Assembly: GCF_013401515.1 (NCBI RefSeq)
Contig: NZ_CP058529.1
Span: 3,596,001 to 3,660,000 of the forward strand
DNA length: 64,000 nt
Direction: 5' to 3'
DNA from: Halorarum halophilum
Lineage (GTDB): Archaea; Halobacteriota; Halobacteria; Halobacteriales; Haloferacaceae
This document shows, one piece after another, positions 41,665 to 52,300 of the stretch. The notes beneath the pieces were generated by a model, which saw only the letters and a list, made by a program, of their open reading frames with translations, was not told where the DNA came from and did no database searches. Both the position numbers and the translations under genes were made by a program. Position 1 is the first letter of the stretch. Every line of letters starts with the position of its first letter.

Positions 41665-42706
41665 CAGCGCCGGGACGTCCAATCCGGAGTACGTGAACGC
41701 CCGCGTCCGTTCCCGACGCGGCGCGCTGTACGACAACGACGACTACCGCAAGCTGGTCCGGATGAGCCCCGCGGAGATCGCCCGCTTCATGGAGGACTCC
41801 GCCTACGAGGAGCAGATCAACGAGCTGGGCTCCCGGTACTCCGGCGTCGACCTCATCGAGTACGCGCTGAACCGCAACCTCGCGGAGCAGTTCGAGGACA
41901 TCCTCGACTGGTGCGAGGGTCGGCTGTACGATCAGGTGGCCCGCTACCTCCGCAAGTTCGACGCGTGGAACGTGAAGACGGTGCTCCGCGGGCTGTACGC
42001 CGACGCGGAGCGCGAGTCGGTCGAGGCCGACCTCATCCGCGCCGGCGAGTTCGACGAAGCCCGGATCGGGCGACTGCTCGACGTCGGCACCATCGAGGAG
42101 GCCGTCGAAGTGCTGTCGGACACCCCGTTCGGTCCCGGGCTCGAGGACGCGTACAGCGACTACGAGTCCAGCGACGTGCTGGTCCCGCTCGAGAACGCGG
42201 TCGACCGCGCGTACTACGAACTGCTCTCGACGAGCGACCTCTCCGGCGAGGCGCTCGCCGAGTACCGCGAGTTCCTGGAGTCGGAGATCGACTTCCGGAA
42301 CGCCATCAACGCGCTTCGGCTCGCCCGGTCGGGCGCCGACGTCGACCCCTCGGAGTACTACATCGAGGGCGGCGTCCTGTTCTCGGCCGAGGAGCTACGA
42401 GTGCTCGCGAGCAACCCCGACGAACTCGTCCAGCGCGTCCGCGACAGCCGCTACGGGGAGGACCTGTCGGCGGCGTTGACGGAGCTCGAGGAGGCCGAGA
42501 GCCTCATCGGTTTCGAGCACGCACTGGAGGCCGCGTTGCTGGAGTACGCGGACTCGCTCGGCCACGTCTACCCGCTGTCGGTGACGCCCGTGGTGTCGTA
42601 CATCCTCGCGAAGGAGCGGGAGGTCGACAACATCCGCGCCATCGCCCGCGGGAAGGAGGCCGGGCTCTCCGAGGACGAGATTGAGGACGAACTGGTGATC
42701 CTATGA
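41657..42706 (+). CDS. atpC: A-type ATP synthase subunit C
   Basis: A 349-residue all-helical subunit homologous to V-ATPase d. It is the socket that joins the central stalk to the c ring. The N-terminal YVNARVRSRRGALYDNDDYR (about 9-28), then the repeated helical units with KFDAWNVKTVLRGLYA near 96, ending in VSYILAKEREVDNIRAIARG near 313, are typical. ATG 41657 sits in the end of atpE and its stop overlaps the atpF start by 4 nt, so the genes are coupled. Confidence 0.92.
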   Translation: MSSSAGTSNPEYVNARVRSRRGALYDNDDYRKLVRMSPAEIARFMEDSAYEEQINELGSRYSGVDLIEYALNRNLAEQFEDILDWCEGRLYDQVARYLRKFDAWNVKTVLRGLYADAERESVEADLIRAGEFDEARIGRLLDVGTIEEAVEVLSDTPFGPGLEDAYSDYESSDVLVPLENAVDRAYYELLSTSDLSGEALAEYREFLESEIDFRNAINALRLARSGADVDPSEYYIEGGVLFSAEELRVLASNPDELVQRVRDSRYGEDLSAALTELEEAESLIGFEHALEAALLEYADSLGHVYPLSVTPVVSYILAKEREVDNIRAIARGKEAGLSEDEIEDELVIL

Positions 42707-43038
42707 GTCAGGAGATCGCGGTCATCGGCAGCCCCGAGTTCACGACGGGCTTCCGGCTCGCCGGCGTCCGCAAGTGCGAGAACGTCGCGGACGACGAGAA
42801 GGACGAGCGGCTCGACGACGCCGTTGAGCGCACGCTCGAGGACGACGACGTCGGCATCGTCGTGATGCGCGACGAGGACCTCGATCACCTCTCGCGGACC
42901 GTCCGCCGGTCCGCCGAGGGGAGCGTCGAGCCCGTGCTCGTCACGCTCGGCGGCGGCGCCGGGAGCGGCCTGCGCGAACAGATCAAGCGCGCCATCGGAA
43001 TCGACTTGATGGCGGAGGACGACGAGGAAGACAACTAG
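42703..43038 (+). CDS. atpF: A-type ATP synthase subunit F
   Basis: A 111-residue central-stalk subunit with a CheY-like alpha/beta fold. EIAVIGSPEFTTGFRLAGVR (3-22) is the family signature and DDVGIVVMRDEDLDHL near 50 the central strand. It binds subunit D and modulates rotary coupling. The C-terminal EEDN tail is acidic. 4-nt overlap with atpC and only 3 nt to atpA. Confidence 0.92.
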   Translation: MSQEIAVIGSPEFTTGFRLAGVRKCENVADDEKDERLDDAVERTLEDDDVGIVVMRDEDLDHLSRTVRRSAEGSVEPVLVTLGGGAGSGLREQIKRAIGIDLMAEDDEEDN

Positions 43039-43041
43039 ACA

Positions 43042-44805
<1,764 letters not shown>

Positions 44806-44809
44806 ACCA

Positions 44810-46240
44810 ATGAAAGAGTACCAGACAATCACGGAGATCAGCGGCCCCCTGGTGTACGCCGAGGTCGACGAACCCGTTGGCTACGACGAGATCGTCGAGA
44901 TCGAGACCCCCGGCGGCGACACCAAGCGCGGCCAGGTCCTCGAGAGCGAGGAGGGCATCGTCGCCATCCAGGTGTTCGAGGGGACCACCGGTATCGACCG
45001 CAACGCGTCCGTCCGCTTCCTGGGCGAGACGCTGAAGATGCCCGTCACCGAGGACCTCCTCGGTCGGGTTCTCGACGGTTCCGGCCAGCCGATCGACGGC
45101 GGCCCGGACATCGTCCCGGACGAGCGGCGCGACATCGTCGGCGCAGCCATCAACCCCGTCTCCCGGGAGTACCCCGAGGAGTTCATCCAGACCGGCGTGT
45201 CGTCGATCGACGGCATGAACACGCTGGTGCGCGGCCAGAAGCTCCCCATCTTCTCGGCGTCGGGGCTCCCGCACAACGACCTGGCGCTGCAGATCGCGCG
45301 ACAGGCGACCGTGCCGGAGGAGGCCGCCGAGGAGGGTGAGGAGGCGTCCGAGTTCGCCGTCATCTTCGGCGCGATGGGCATCACCCAGGAGGAGGCCAAC
45401 GAGTTCATGGACGACTTCGAGCGCACGGGCGCGCTGGAGCGCTCCGTCGTCTTCATGAACCTCGCGGACGACCCCGCAGTCGAGCGGACGGTCACCCCGC
45501 GGATGGCCCTGACGACCGCCGAGTACCTCGCGTTCGACAAGGGGTACCACGTGCTCGTCATCCTGACGGACATGACCAACTACTGCGAGGCGCTCCGCGA
45601 GATCGGCGCGGCCCGCGAGGAGGTCCCGGGCCGGCGTGGCTACCCCGGGTACATGTACACCGACCTGGCGCAGCTGTACGAGCGCGCGGGCCGCATCGAG
45701 GGCCGCGAGGGCTCGGTGACGCAGATCCCCATCCTGACGATGCCGGGCGACGATGACACCCACCCGATCCCCGACCTGACGGGGTACATCACGGAGGGAC
45801 AGATCTACGTCGACCGCGACCTGCACAGCCAGGGCATCCAGCCCCCGGTGCAGGTGCTGCCGAGCCTGTCGCGCCTGATGGACGACGGGATCGGCGAGGG
45901 CCTCACCCGTGAGGACCACGGCGACGTCTCCGACCAGATGTACGCGGCGTACGCGGAGGGCGAGGACCTGCGCGACCTCGTGAACATCGTCGGTCGCGAG
46001 GCGCTCTCCGAGCGCGACAACAAGTACCTCGACTTCGCGGACCGCTTCGAGGAGGAGTTCGTCGAGCAGGGGTACGACACGAACCGCAGCATCGACGAGA
46101 CCCTCGAGATCGGCTGGGACCTCCTCTCGACGCTGCCGGAGGAGGAACTCAACCGCATCGACGAGGACCTCATCAAGGAGCACTACCGCCGGGACGTCCC
46201 GGGCGACGAGGAGTCGGCCGAGGAAGTCTCAGCGGACTAG
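44810..46240 (+). CDS. atpB: A-type ATP synthase regulatory subunit B
   Basis: A 476-residue non-catalytic nucleotide-binding subunit that alternates with A in the head. Signatures are [20 protein letters not shown] near 143-162, [16 protein letters not shown] near 184, [18 protein letters not shown] near 247, and [20 protein letters not shown] near 269-288. The Walker A loop is degenerate, as is normal for B. The acidic tail [12 protein letters not shown]-like ends the protein. T-runs (GGGTTTTTCG, CGGTTCTTTT) follow the stop at 46244-46267 and suggest a terminator. Confidence 0.96.
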   Translation: MKEYQTITEISGPLVYAEVDEPVGYDEIVEIETPGGDTKRGQVLESEEGIVAIQVFEGTTGIDRNASVRFLGETLKMPVTEDLLGRVLDGSGQPIDGGPDIVPDERRDIVGAAINPVSREYPEEFIQTGVSSIDGMNTLVRGQKLPIFSASGLPHNDLALQIARQATVPEEAAEEGEEASEFAVIFGAMGITQEEANEFMDDFERTGALERSVVFMNLADDPAVERTVTPRMALTTAEYLAFDKGYHVLVILTDMTNYCEALREIGAAREEVPGRRGYPGYMYTDLAQLYERAGRIEGREGSVTQIPILTMPGDDDTHPIPDLTGYITEGQIYVDRDLHSQGIQPPVQVLPSLSRLMDDGIGEGLTREDHGDVSDQMYAAYAEGEDLRDLVNIVGREALSERDNKYLDFADRFEEEFVEQGYDTNRSIDETLEIGWDLLSTLPEEELNRIDEDLIKEHYRRDVPGDEESAEEVSAD

Positions 46241-46241
46241 T

Positions 46242-46268
46242 CGGGTTTTTCGCTTCGGTTCTTTTCGG
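46242..46268 (+). terminator. T-rich terminator after atpB
   Basis: Two T-runs, GGGTTTTTCG and TTCTTTTCG, occur within 30 nt of the atpB stop in an otherwise GC-rich context, the usual archaeal termination signal. Confidence 0.5.
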
Positions 46269-46410
46269 GTCGGCTCGATTCCTGGGGTGTTACGACGTCG
46301 ACAGGAACGGCCTGGAGGCATCTGTGGCCCCCTTCCATTCCCGCCCTCTGGATGGGACGTGGAGCGTCGCTCCCGGACTACGGAGTATTCTGCGGTCGTT
46401 GACCGTGTCG

Positions 46411-47675
46411 TCACTCCCCAGCGGGGCCAAACTCCCCGTCGCGTGCGTGCGTGAGGAGGTGTTCATGCTGTGGGCCGCGGTCCTCGACGACGGACTCCTG
46501 CTCGAACCCGGGGGGGAGGCCGACGGACGGGAGGTAGCTCGTACAGGCGACGCGATACGTCCGGTCCGGGTCGACCGCCTCGCCGTCGACGGCGACCGTC
46601 CCGTTCGGGTCGTCCCACCGAACGGCCGCTCCGGAGACGAACAGCCGGCCGTGGGTGTCGTCGAACTGCTCCCGACCGGCGCGGACGGCGGCGGCGAGGT
46701 CCTCCCCCCGGACCTCGAGCGTCTGGAGGTGCGAGGGGAAGGGGACGACGCCGAGCAGGTCGCCGGGAGGCCTCCCCGGACCGTCGCCGCGAGGACGACG
46801 CCCACGTCGGCGTCTCCGCGGGACCGGTACGCCTCGGCGACCGCCCGGGCCGTCTCCCCCTCCGGGAGCGGCGCGGGGAACGAGCACAACTCCGCGTCGA
46901 TGCAGGCGGCCTCGCGGCGATCGCGGTACTCCGCCGTGATCGCGCCGTCTGGCGGAGCGTCGACGACGTCGCGGACCTCCGCGGCCGGTTCCTCGCCGAG
47001 CGTCACGACCCCGAACTCGCCGGCCTGTCCGCCGCGTGTCCGGGTGACGAGCGTGCCCGCGACGACCTCGTTCACCCGCCCGTGGTCGTGAGCACCGAGT
47101 ACCGCGTCTACGTCGGTTTCACGGGCGATGTCCGCGTCCGCCTCGCCGCAGTGTGAGAGCACGACGACGCGCTCGGCGCCCCGCTGGCGGAGTGCGGCCG
47201 TCTCTTCCAGGACGGCAGCGACCGGGTCCGTGAACGTCAGCGCCCCGGCGGCGTGGCAGATCGTCGCCGTCTCGGGGTTGACGACGCCGACGAGGCCGAC
47301 TCGCACGTCGCCGACGTCGACGACGATGCCCGGTTCGAACGCGTCCGTGTCGAACCCGTCGAGGTTCGCCGCGAGGTGGGTTCCGGGCGTGTCGCGCGCC
47401 CAGTCGGCCGCCCACTCGATTCCGGGGTCGAAGTCGTGGTTGCCGAACGTGTCCGCCACCGGTTCGACGGCGTCGAGGAAAGGGCGGGCGTGGCCGCGGC
47501 CCGCCTCGGTCGCGAGCGCCAGCGACCCGAGCGCGGTGGTATCACCGGTGCCGACGACGATGGTGCGCTCGTCGCGGAGCGCCTCGACGGCGCTCGCCAC
47601 CCGGCCGACGTCGGCCGGCCGGTCGAACAGCGTCTCCAGGTCCGAGAGGTGGACCAGGCGGGGTGGAGGGGTCAC
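46411..47675 (-). pseudogene. UshA-like 5'-nucleotidase with a frameshift
   Basis: The N-terminal metallophosphoesterase domain is intact: HLSDLE (9-14), GTGDTT, TFGNHDFD, LSHCGEADADIA and GAHDHG in order. It reads in one frame to VVLAATVRGGLP (about residue 308), then turns into Ser/Arg/Pro-rich nonsense. The true C-terminal domain (GDLLGVVPFPSHLQTLEVRG and on, to DGEFGPAGE) continues in the next frame to a stop at 46411. Adding one G to the CCGG at about 46761-46767 restores L-P-G-D-L-L. Either a real inactivation or a sequencing error. GTG start 47675. It lies between atpB and atpD. Confidence 0.82.
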
Positions 47676-47883
47676 GGTGGTGGCAACTCCGTGTCACGCC
47701 GAAAAACCACCGTTCGGATGCTCGTCGAGATATGTTCGGGGCGATCGGCTCGGCAGCTCACGAGGGACCTTTCCAGGTCGTCATCGACCGAGTACCGGTG
47801 AACTCGGTGCCGTCCGGCGCGGCGAATCGCGGGCGGACTAACAAGCATTAACACCCTCCACGGGCTACCCTCCACCAAGAGCC

Positions 47884-48591
47884 ATGGCCGAGGACGTCAA
47901 ACCGACTCGCAAGAACCTGATGGAGATCGAGGACCGCATCGAACTCTCCGAGCGGGGCCACGACACGCTCGAACAGAAGCGTGACGGGCTCATCATGGAG
48001 TTCATGGACATCCTCGACCAGGCACAGGACGTCCGCTCGAAACTGGAGACCGACTACGAGTCCGCCCAGAACACCATCAACAAGGCCCGCGCGATGGAGG
48101 GCGACGTGGCCGTTCGCGGCGCCGCGGCGGCGCTGAAAGAGCACCCCGAGATCACAACGCAGTCGAAGAACATCATGGGCGTCGTCGTCCCGCAGATTGA
48201 GTCCTCGAAGGTGAGGAAGAACCTCGAAGAGCGCGGCTACGGCCTGCTCGGCTCCTCCGCGCGGATCGACGAGGCGGCCGACGACTACGAGGAACTCCTC
48301 GAGTCCATCATCCTCGCCGCCGAGGTGGAGACGGCGATGAAGAAGATGCTCACCGAGATCGAGACGACGAAGCGCCGCGTGAACGCGCTGGAGTTCACGC
48401 TGCTGCCCACGCTGTACGAGAACCAGGAGTACATCGAGCAGAAGCTCGAGGAGCAGGAGCGCGAGGAGATCTTCCGGCTGAAGAAGATCAAGGCCAAGAA
48501 GGAGGAGAAGGAGGCCGAAGAGGCCGCGGAGGAGGCCGCCCGCGACCCCGAGGAGGTTCTCGAACCCGGCCAGGTCAACGCCGACGACTGA
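47884..48591 (+). CDS. atpD: A-type ATP synthase subunit D
   Basis: A 235-residue central-shaft subunit made of two long antiparallel helices (about 8-75 and 120-205). Family signatures are [20 protein letters not shown] (5-24), [13 protein letters not shown] near 33-45 and [20 protein letters not shown] near 162-181, the last near the C-terminal helix that inserts in the head. Separated from the rest of the operon by the frameshifted nucleotidase gene on the opposite strand, with its own TATA-like AAGCATTAAC about 40 nt upstream. The Lys/Glu-rich tail (about 205-235) is acidic. Confidence 0.93.
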   Translation: MAEDVKPTRKNLMEIEDRIELSERGHDTLEQKRDGLIMEFMDILDQAQDVRSKLETDYESAQNTINKARAMEGDVAVRGAAAALKEHPEITTQSKNIMGVVVPQIESSKVRKNLEERGYGLLGSSARIDEAADDYEELLESIILAAEVETAMKKMLTEIETTKRRVNALEFTLLPTLYENQEYIEQKLEEQEREEIFRLKKIKAKKEEKEAEEAAEEAARDPEEVLEPGQVNADD

Positions 48592-48706
48592 CCGCCGGCA
48601 GTTCCCCTCCCATCTCGATTCGCCGCCCTCGACTCCGACCGCCCACCTCGGCCGCCCTCCCGTTCTCACCCGCTCGCTTTTTCGGTCCCGCCCTCCAGCG
48701 TCGGGT

Positions 48707-49114
48707 ATGCCCACCTGTCCACACTGCGAGGTCGACCTCGTCGTCTTCGCCGTCCCCGAGTCGCTCCGCGAACACGCGCCCGACGGCGCCGCGGCGGCTG
48801 CCATCTGTCCGCGCTGTCTCCGCGTCACGGCCGCGGACGCCAACGGAGTCAACGCGGGGGCCGACACCGACGCCGCGTTCGGGCGCGTCGACGACGCGTT
48901 CCCGCGGGGCGAGGGCGGCGTCGCGTTCGCGCTGCTACTCGGGAAACTCCCGAAGCTCACCCTCGAGAAGCCGTCGATCGCGGAACTGCGCGAACGCGCC
49001 GAGTCCGCGGGAGTCGACGTCGCGCTGACGCTCGACAGGCTCGTCGGAGCCGACGTCGAGCCGCACTTCGAACTCGACCGGCGCGTCAGCCAGCTCGATT
49101 CGCTGCTCGGGTAG
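48707..49114 (+). CDS. DUF6276-like zinc-ribbon protein
   Basis: A 135-residue haloarchaeal protein. Two Cys pairs, CPHC (4-7) and CPRC (about 35-38), can bind one zinc as a ribbon. The rest is helical: FALLLGKLPKLTLEKPSIAE near 75-94, then ALTLDRLVGADVEPHFELDR. I associate it with DUF6276, function unknown. ATG 48707 directly precedes the zinc motif, and a T-run (CGCTTTTTCGG, 48674-48684) upstream is a plausible promoter element. It stands between atpD and the transporter in the same direction. Confidence 0.65.
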   Translation: MPTCPHCEVDLVVFAVPESLREHAPDGAAAAAICPRCLRVTAADANGVNAGADTDAAFGRVDDAFPRGEGGVAFALLLGKLPKLTLEKPSIAELRERAESAGVDVALTLDRLVGADVEPHFELDRRVSQLDSLLG

Positions 49115-49190
49115 CGCGGGGCCGCACCGGGGGCGAACGTCGGGTCGGTACCGGGGGCGATATACGTCGTCCCCGCATCGCCGACGACGG

Positions 49191-50087
49191 ATGGGTCGCC
49201 TCGACAGCCGGACCGTCGGCACGCTGTTGGTCCTCGTCTCGGCGGTCTGTTTCGCCACGCTCGGCGTGCTCGGCGAACTCGCTTTCCGCGCGGGGCTCTC
49301 GGTGCCGGCCGCGCTCGCCCTCCGGTTCCTCGTCGGCGGGGCCGTCGTCTGGGCGGCGCTCGGCACCCACCGGTTGCTCACCTCGCCACCCCACCCCCGG
49401 CTGCGGCTCCCGACGCGAGACGGGGTCGTCGCGGTCGCGCTCGGCGCCGTCGGCTACGCCGGCGTCAGCTACGGCTTCTTCGTCGGCGTCGAACGGACGT
49501 CGGTGGGGCTCGCCGCGGTGTTGCTGTACACGTACCCGCTGTTCGTCGTCGCGCTCGCCGCGGCATTCCTCGACGAGCGAGTCGGCGGCAGGACCGCCGT
49601 CGCAGCCGTGCTCACGTTCGCCGGCGTGGGCCTCGTCTCCTGGACCGGGGCAGCCGCGTTCGACCCGCTCGGCGCCGGAGCGACTCTCGCGGCCGCCCTC
49701 CTTTACGCCTGTTACATCACCGCCTCTCGGGTCGCGCTCCGAACCGCGGACGAGCGCGTGCTGACCGCCTACGTCGCCCCCGCGGCGGCTGCGTCGATGG
49801 GTGCGGTAGGCGCGGCTACCGGGACGTTCTCCCTTCCGACGACACCGTTCGGGTGGGGCGTCGTCCTCGCGCTCGGCACCGTCACCACCGCGCTCGCCAT
49901 CTTCGCGTTCTTCGCCGGGCTGAAACGGGTCGGCGCGAGCCGCACGGGCGTCGTCTCGACCGTGGAACCCGCAGTCGCCGTGGCGCTCGGCGCGGCGTTC
50001 CTCGGCGAGGTGATCACGCCCGAGATGCTCCTCGGGACGGGGTTGATCCTCGCCGGCGTCGTGCTGGTCCAGACTGCGAGAGAGTAA
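49191..50087 (+). CDS. DMT/EamA family transporter
   Basis: A 298-residue membrane protein with ten hydrophobic helices arranged as two EamA repeats (about 10-140 and 155-295). The first repeat contains FRAGLSVPAALALRFLVGG and SVGLAAVLLYTYPLFVVALA, the second ASRTGVVSTVEPAVAVALGA, the classic drug/metabolite transporter signatures. The substrate is unknown. ATG 49191 is supported by a TATA-like GATATACG about 30 nt upstream. Monocistronic, followed by an unrecognised beta-repeat protein. Confidence 0.85.
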   Translation: MGRLDSRTVGTLLVLVSAVCFATLGVLGELAFRAGLSVPAALALRFLVGGAVVWAALGTHRLLTSPPHPRLRLPTRDGVVAVALGAVGYAGVSYGFFVGVERTSVGLAAVLLYTYPLFVVALAAAFLDERVGGRTAVAAVLTFAGVGLVSWTGAAAFDPLGAGATLAAALLYACYITASRVALRTADERVLTAYVAPAAAASMGAVGAATGTFSLPTTPFGWGVVLALGTVTTALAIFAFFAGLKRVGASRTGVVSTVEPAVAVALGAAFLGEVITPEMLLGTGLILAGVVLVQTARE

Positions 50088-50194
50088 TCGGGGGACGTGC
50101 TCTGCCGGTCACTATCCGGCCACCGTTCGAACGTCATCCGTTAGATAAGGTTTCATGCCGGCGAATTCTGGAAATTAGCGGACGAACTACACCG

Positions 50195-50791
50195 ATGAGC
50201 GTGACCGTGAACGTCGCCGAGGACCGGACCATCCGCCTCACGGAGCAGGTCGTCGGGACGCGGCTGCCGGATACGATCGCGTTCACGGCCAAGGGAACCC
50301 TCACGATGACCGAGGAGTTGCTGGGGGCGTTCGAGGGAACGACGCTGACCCCCGGGGAGGTCTCGCTCTCGGTCGACGGTTCACGGACCGTCGACGTGGA
50401 CCTCTCGAACGGGGCATCGCTCCGGCTCGAGACCGTAGACGTGGGAGTGGAAACACCCGATCCGGACGATCTGGTTCCGGGCGCGGATTCGATCGGTTCG
50501 GCGGCGGAGGGCGCCCCGAACCCGGGTGACGCGACTCCCGGCGCGATCGCGTTCACCGTCGAGGGGGTGATTCGGGGCGTGCCGGGCGAGGCGTTCGCGG
50601 CGATCGCCGGCGGTACCCCGGCGATCGAGGCGCTCACCTTCTCGGTCGAGGATTCGGTCAGGAGCGACGGCGGGTCCGGCGACGACGTGATGTTCGAGTT
50701 CGCCCTCCTGGGGTTCGAGGTCAGCGTCCGTCGGAACGGGACCATCGCCGTCGGAACCCGCGGAACCTCGGTCAGTCTCGACACCCCCTGA
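50195..50791 (+). CDS. unrecognised two-repeat beta protein
   Basis: A 198-residue protein that I do not recognise. It is almost all beta-strand, with a single lysine, no cysteine and no signal peptide. Two similar halves can be aligned: IAFTAKGTLTMTEELLGAFE (about 30-49) with IAFTVEGVIRGVPGEAFAAI (about 113-132), each followed by a S/T-rich strand pair (VSLSVDGSRTVDVDL; LTFSVEDSVRSDGG). This suggests an internal duplication. A TATA-like TTAGATAAGG lies at 50141-50150. It converges on prf1. Function is open. Confidence 0.55.
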   Translation: MSVTVNVAEDRTIRLTEQVVGTRLPDTIAFTAKGTLTMTEELLGAFEGTTLTPGEVSLSVDGSRTVDVDLSNGASLRLETVDVGVETPDPDDLVPGADSIGSAAEGAPNPGDATPGAIAFTVEGVIRGVPGEAFAAIAGGTPAIEALTFSVEDSVRSDGGSGDDVMFEFALLGFEVSVRRNGTIAVGTRGTSVSLDTP

Positions 50792-50854
50792 CCGGGACGT
50801 GGCAGTGCCTGTCGAGCGATTATGCCCCCTGGCGTCGGGGAGAACGGTCCGCGT

Positions 50855-52117
50855 TTAGACGCCGGTCTGGTAGCGCAAGATACCCGCGATGCCGCCGAAG
50901 GCGTCCATGAGCTGATCGCCCTTCTCGAAGTCGGTGGAGATGAACTTCGTCTCGGTGCCGCGCTGGTCGGCGATGTTCATCAGGTGCTCGACCACGTCCT
51001 CGCGCTCGCCCGGTTCGGCCTCCTCGCCGCAGGTCGTGCAGGTGTGCTCGGGCGTCGAGTGGCGACGCTCGACAACCTCGTACTCGTCGTGGCCGTTCGG
51101 GCACTCGAACGGGACGACGTCGTGGTGGAGGTCCTCCGAGAGCAGCAGGCGGTCGACCGACCCCATCACGAGGTTCCGGCGGGTCTCGTCGAAGCCGTAG
51201 GTGGCCTCCTCGCCCGTGTGGAGCTTCTCGAAGAACTCCTCCATCTCCCGTTTGTCCTTGACGACCTCCTGGTCGGCGAGCACCTCCTGTGCGGCGTCGA
51301 CGATGTCGTGCAGGCCCGACTCGTCGGTGTAGGCCACGTCGAACTTGCCGAGCACCTTGTCCTGGAGCTCGTGGTGGAGGTAGCCGCCGTCGAGGAACTC
51401 GTCCTTCGTCGGGGAGGGACCGCCGACGAGCACGCCGTCGAGTTCGTGCCGCTTGGGGACGAACAGCTCGTTCGCCATCCCCGCGACCTCCTGGTAGAAG
51501 TTGTCGATGGCCTCGAGCCGCAGGCGGGCGAACCGCTGGGCGGACTGGCCACCCTTCCGCTGCTTGCCGGGGACGAGCGAGGAGGCCGACTTGACCGGCT
51601 CGACGCGTTTCCCCTTCAGCCAGCCGACGTTCGCCTCCCGGCGGTCGAGGACGACGAGCCCGAACAGGCCCTTGTCGGCCATCATGTCCTCGAGCGGCTC
51701 GGTCAGGAAGTCCGAGTCGCAGTGGTACCGGAACGACTGCACCGGCTCCGGTGGCGACTCCAGCACCTCGGTCACCATGTCGGTCTGGCCGCCGCCCGAG
51801 TTCACCGCACCCGAGAAGATGACGATCCCGTTCTTCGGCGGGAAGACGTCGTAGTAGCGGAGGCGGTCCTTGATTGAGGTGAGCGCGTCCTGGACGTTCG
51901 TCCGGGTCTGCTTCGACTTGATGTTGGACGCCTCGCTGTGCTCCTGGGTGACGTGGGCGACCACGTCGGAGATCTGTCTGTCCTCGGGGATGTAGATGGT
52001 GACGAGCTGGGTTCCCGAGCCCTCGTACTCGTCGAGCTCGTCGAGGACCTTCCGGAACTCGTACTTCCGTCGGTCCTCTGAGGGCGTGTCGCTCCCGTCC
52101 TCGGCGTTGCTACTCAT
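50855..52117 (-). CDS. prf1: peptide chain release factor aRF1
   Basis: A 420-residue translation termination factor. The stop-codon recognition loop is NIKS (65-68, in EASNIKSKQTR) and the peptidyl-tRNA hydrolysis motif is GGQ (189-191, in GKQRKGGQSAQRF). The C-terminal domain contains a zinc-binding mini-domain with CPNGH and TCTTCGEE. It recognises all three stops with aIF5B/aEF1A-type partners. Divergent from the MinD-like gene; a TTACTTACA on the minus strand near 52150 is its likely TATA element. Confidence 0.96.
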   Translation of the reverse strand: MSSNAEDGSDTPSEDRRKYEFRKVLDELDEYEGSGTQLVTIYIPEDRQISDVVAHVTQEHSEASNIKSKQTRTNVQDALTSIKDRLRYYDVFPPKNGIVIFSGAVNSGGGQTDMVTEVLESPPEPVQSFRYHCDSDFLTEPLEDMMADKGLFGLVVLDRREANVGWLKGKRVEPVKSASSLVPGKQRKGGQSAQRFARLRLEAIDNFYQEVAGMANELFVPKRHELDGVLVGGPSPTKDEFLDGGYLHHELQDKVLGKFDVAYTDESGLHDIVDAAQEVLADQEVVKDKREMEEFFEKLHTGEEATYGFDETRRNLVMGSVDRLLLSEDLHHDVVPFECPNGHDEYEVVERRHSTPEHTCTTCGEEAEPGEREDVVEHLMNIADQRGTETKFISTDFEKGDQLMDAFGGIAGILRYQTGV

Positions 52118-52270
52118 TACCTGATTATCGCCGGTGTGCGTGTAAGTAACTGTTGAATACCGCGGTGAGGGGTCGACGGCGGGGCAGCCGACTTCCGTCC
52201 CGGCGACTCGGCACGGAAACGGTCGATTTTGGCCGTCCGACGTGCGACCGCCCGGCAGTGGGACCCACCT

Positions 52271-52277
52271 TTATAAC
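52271..52277 (+). promoter_or_regulatory. TATA box of MinD4-like gene
   Basis: TTATAAC lies 24-30 nt before ATG 52301 in GC-rich surroundings, a strong match in sequence and spacing for a leaderless transcript. Confidence 0.6.
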
Positions 52278-52300
52278 GCCGTGCCTCCGATTCCTCGCAA

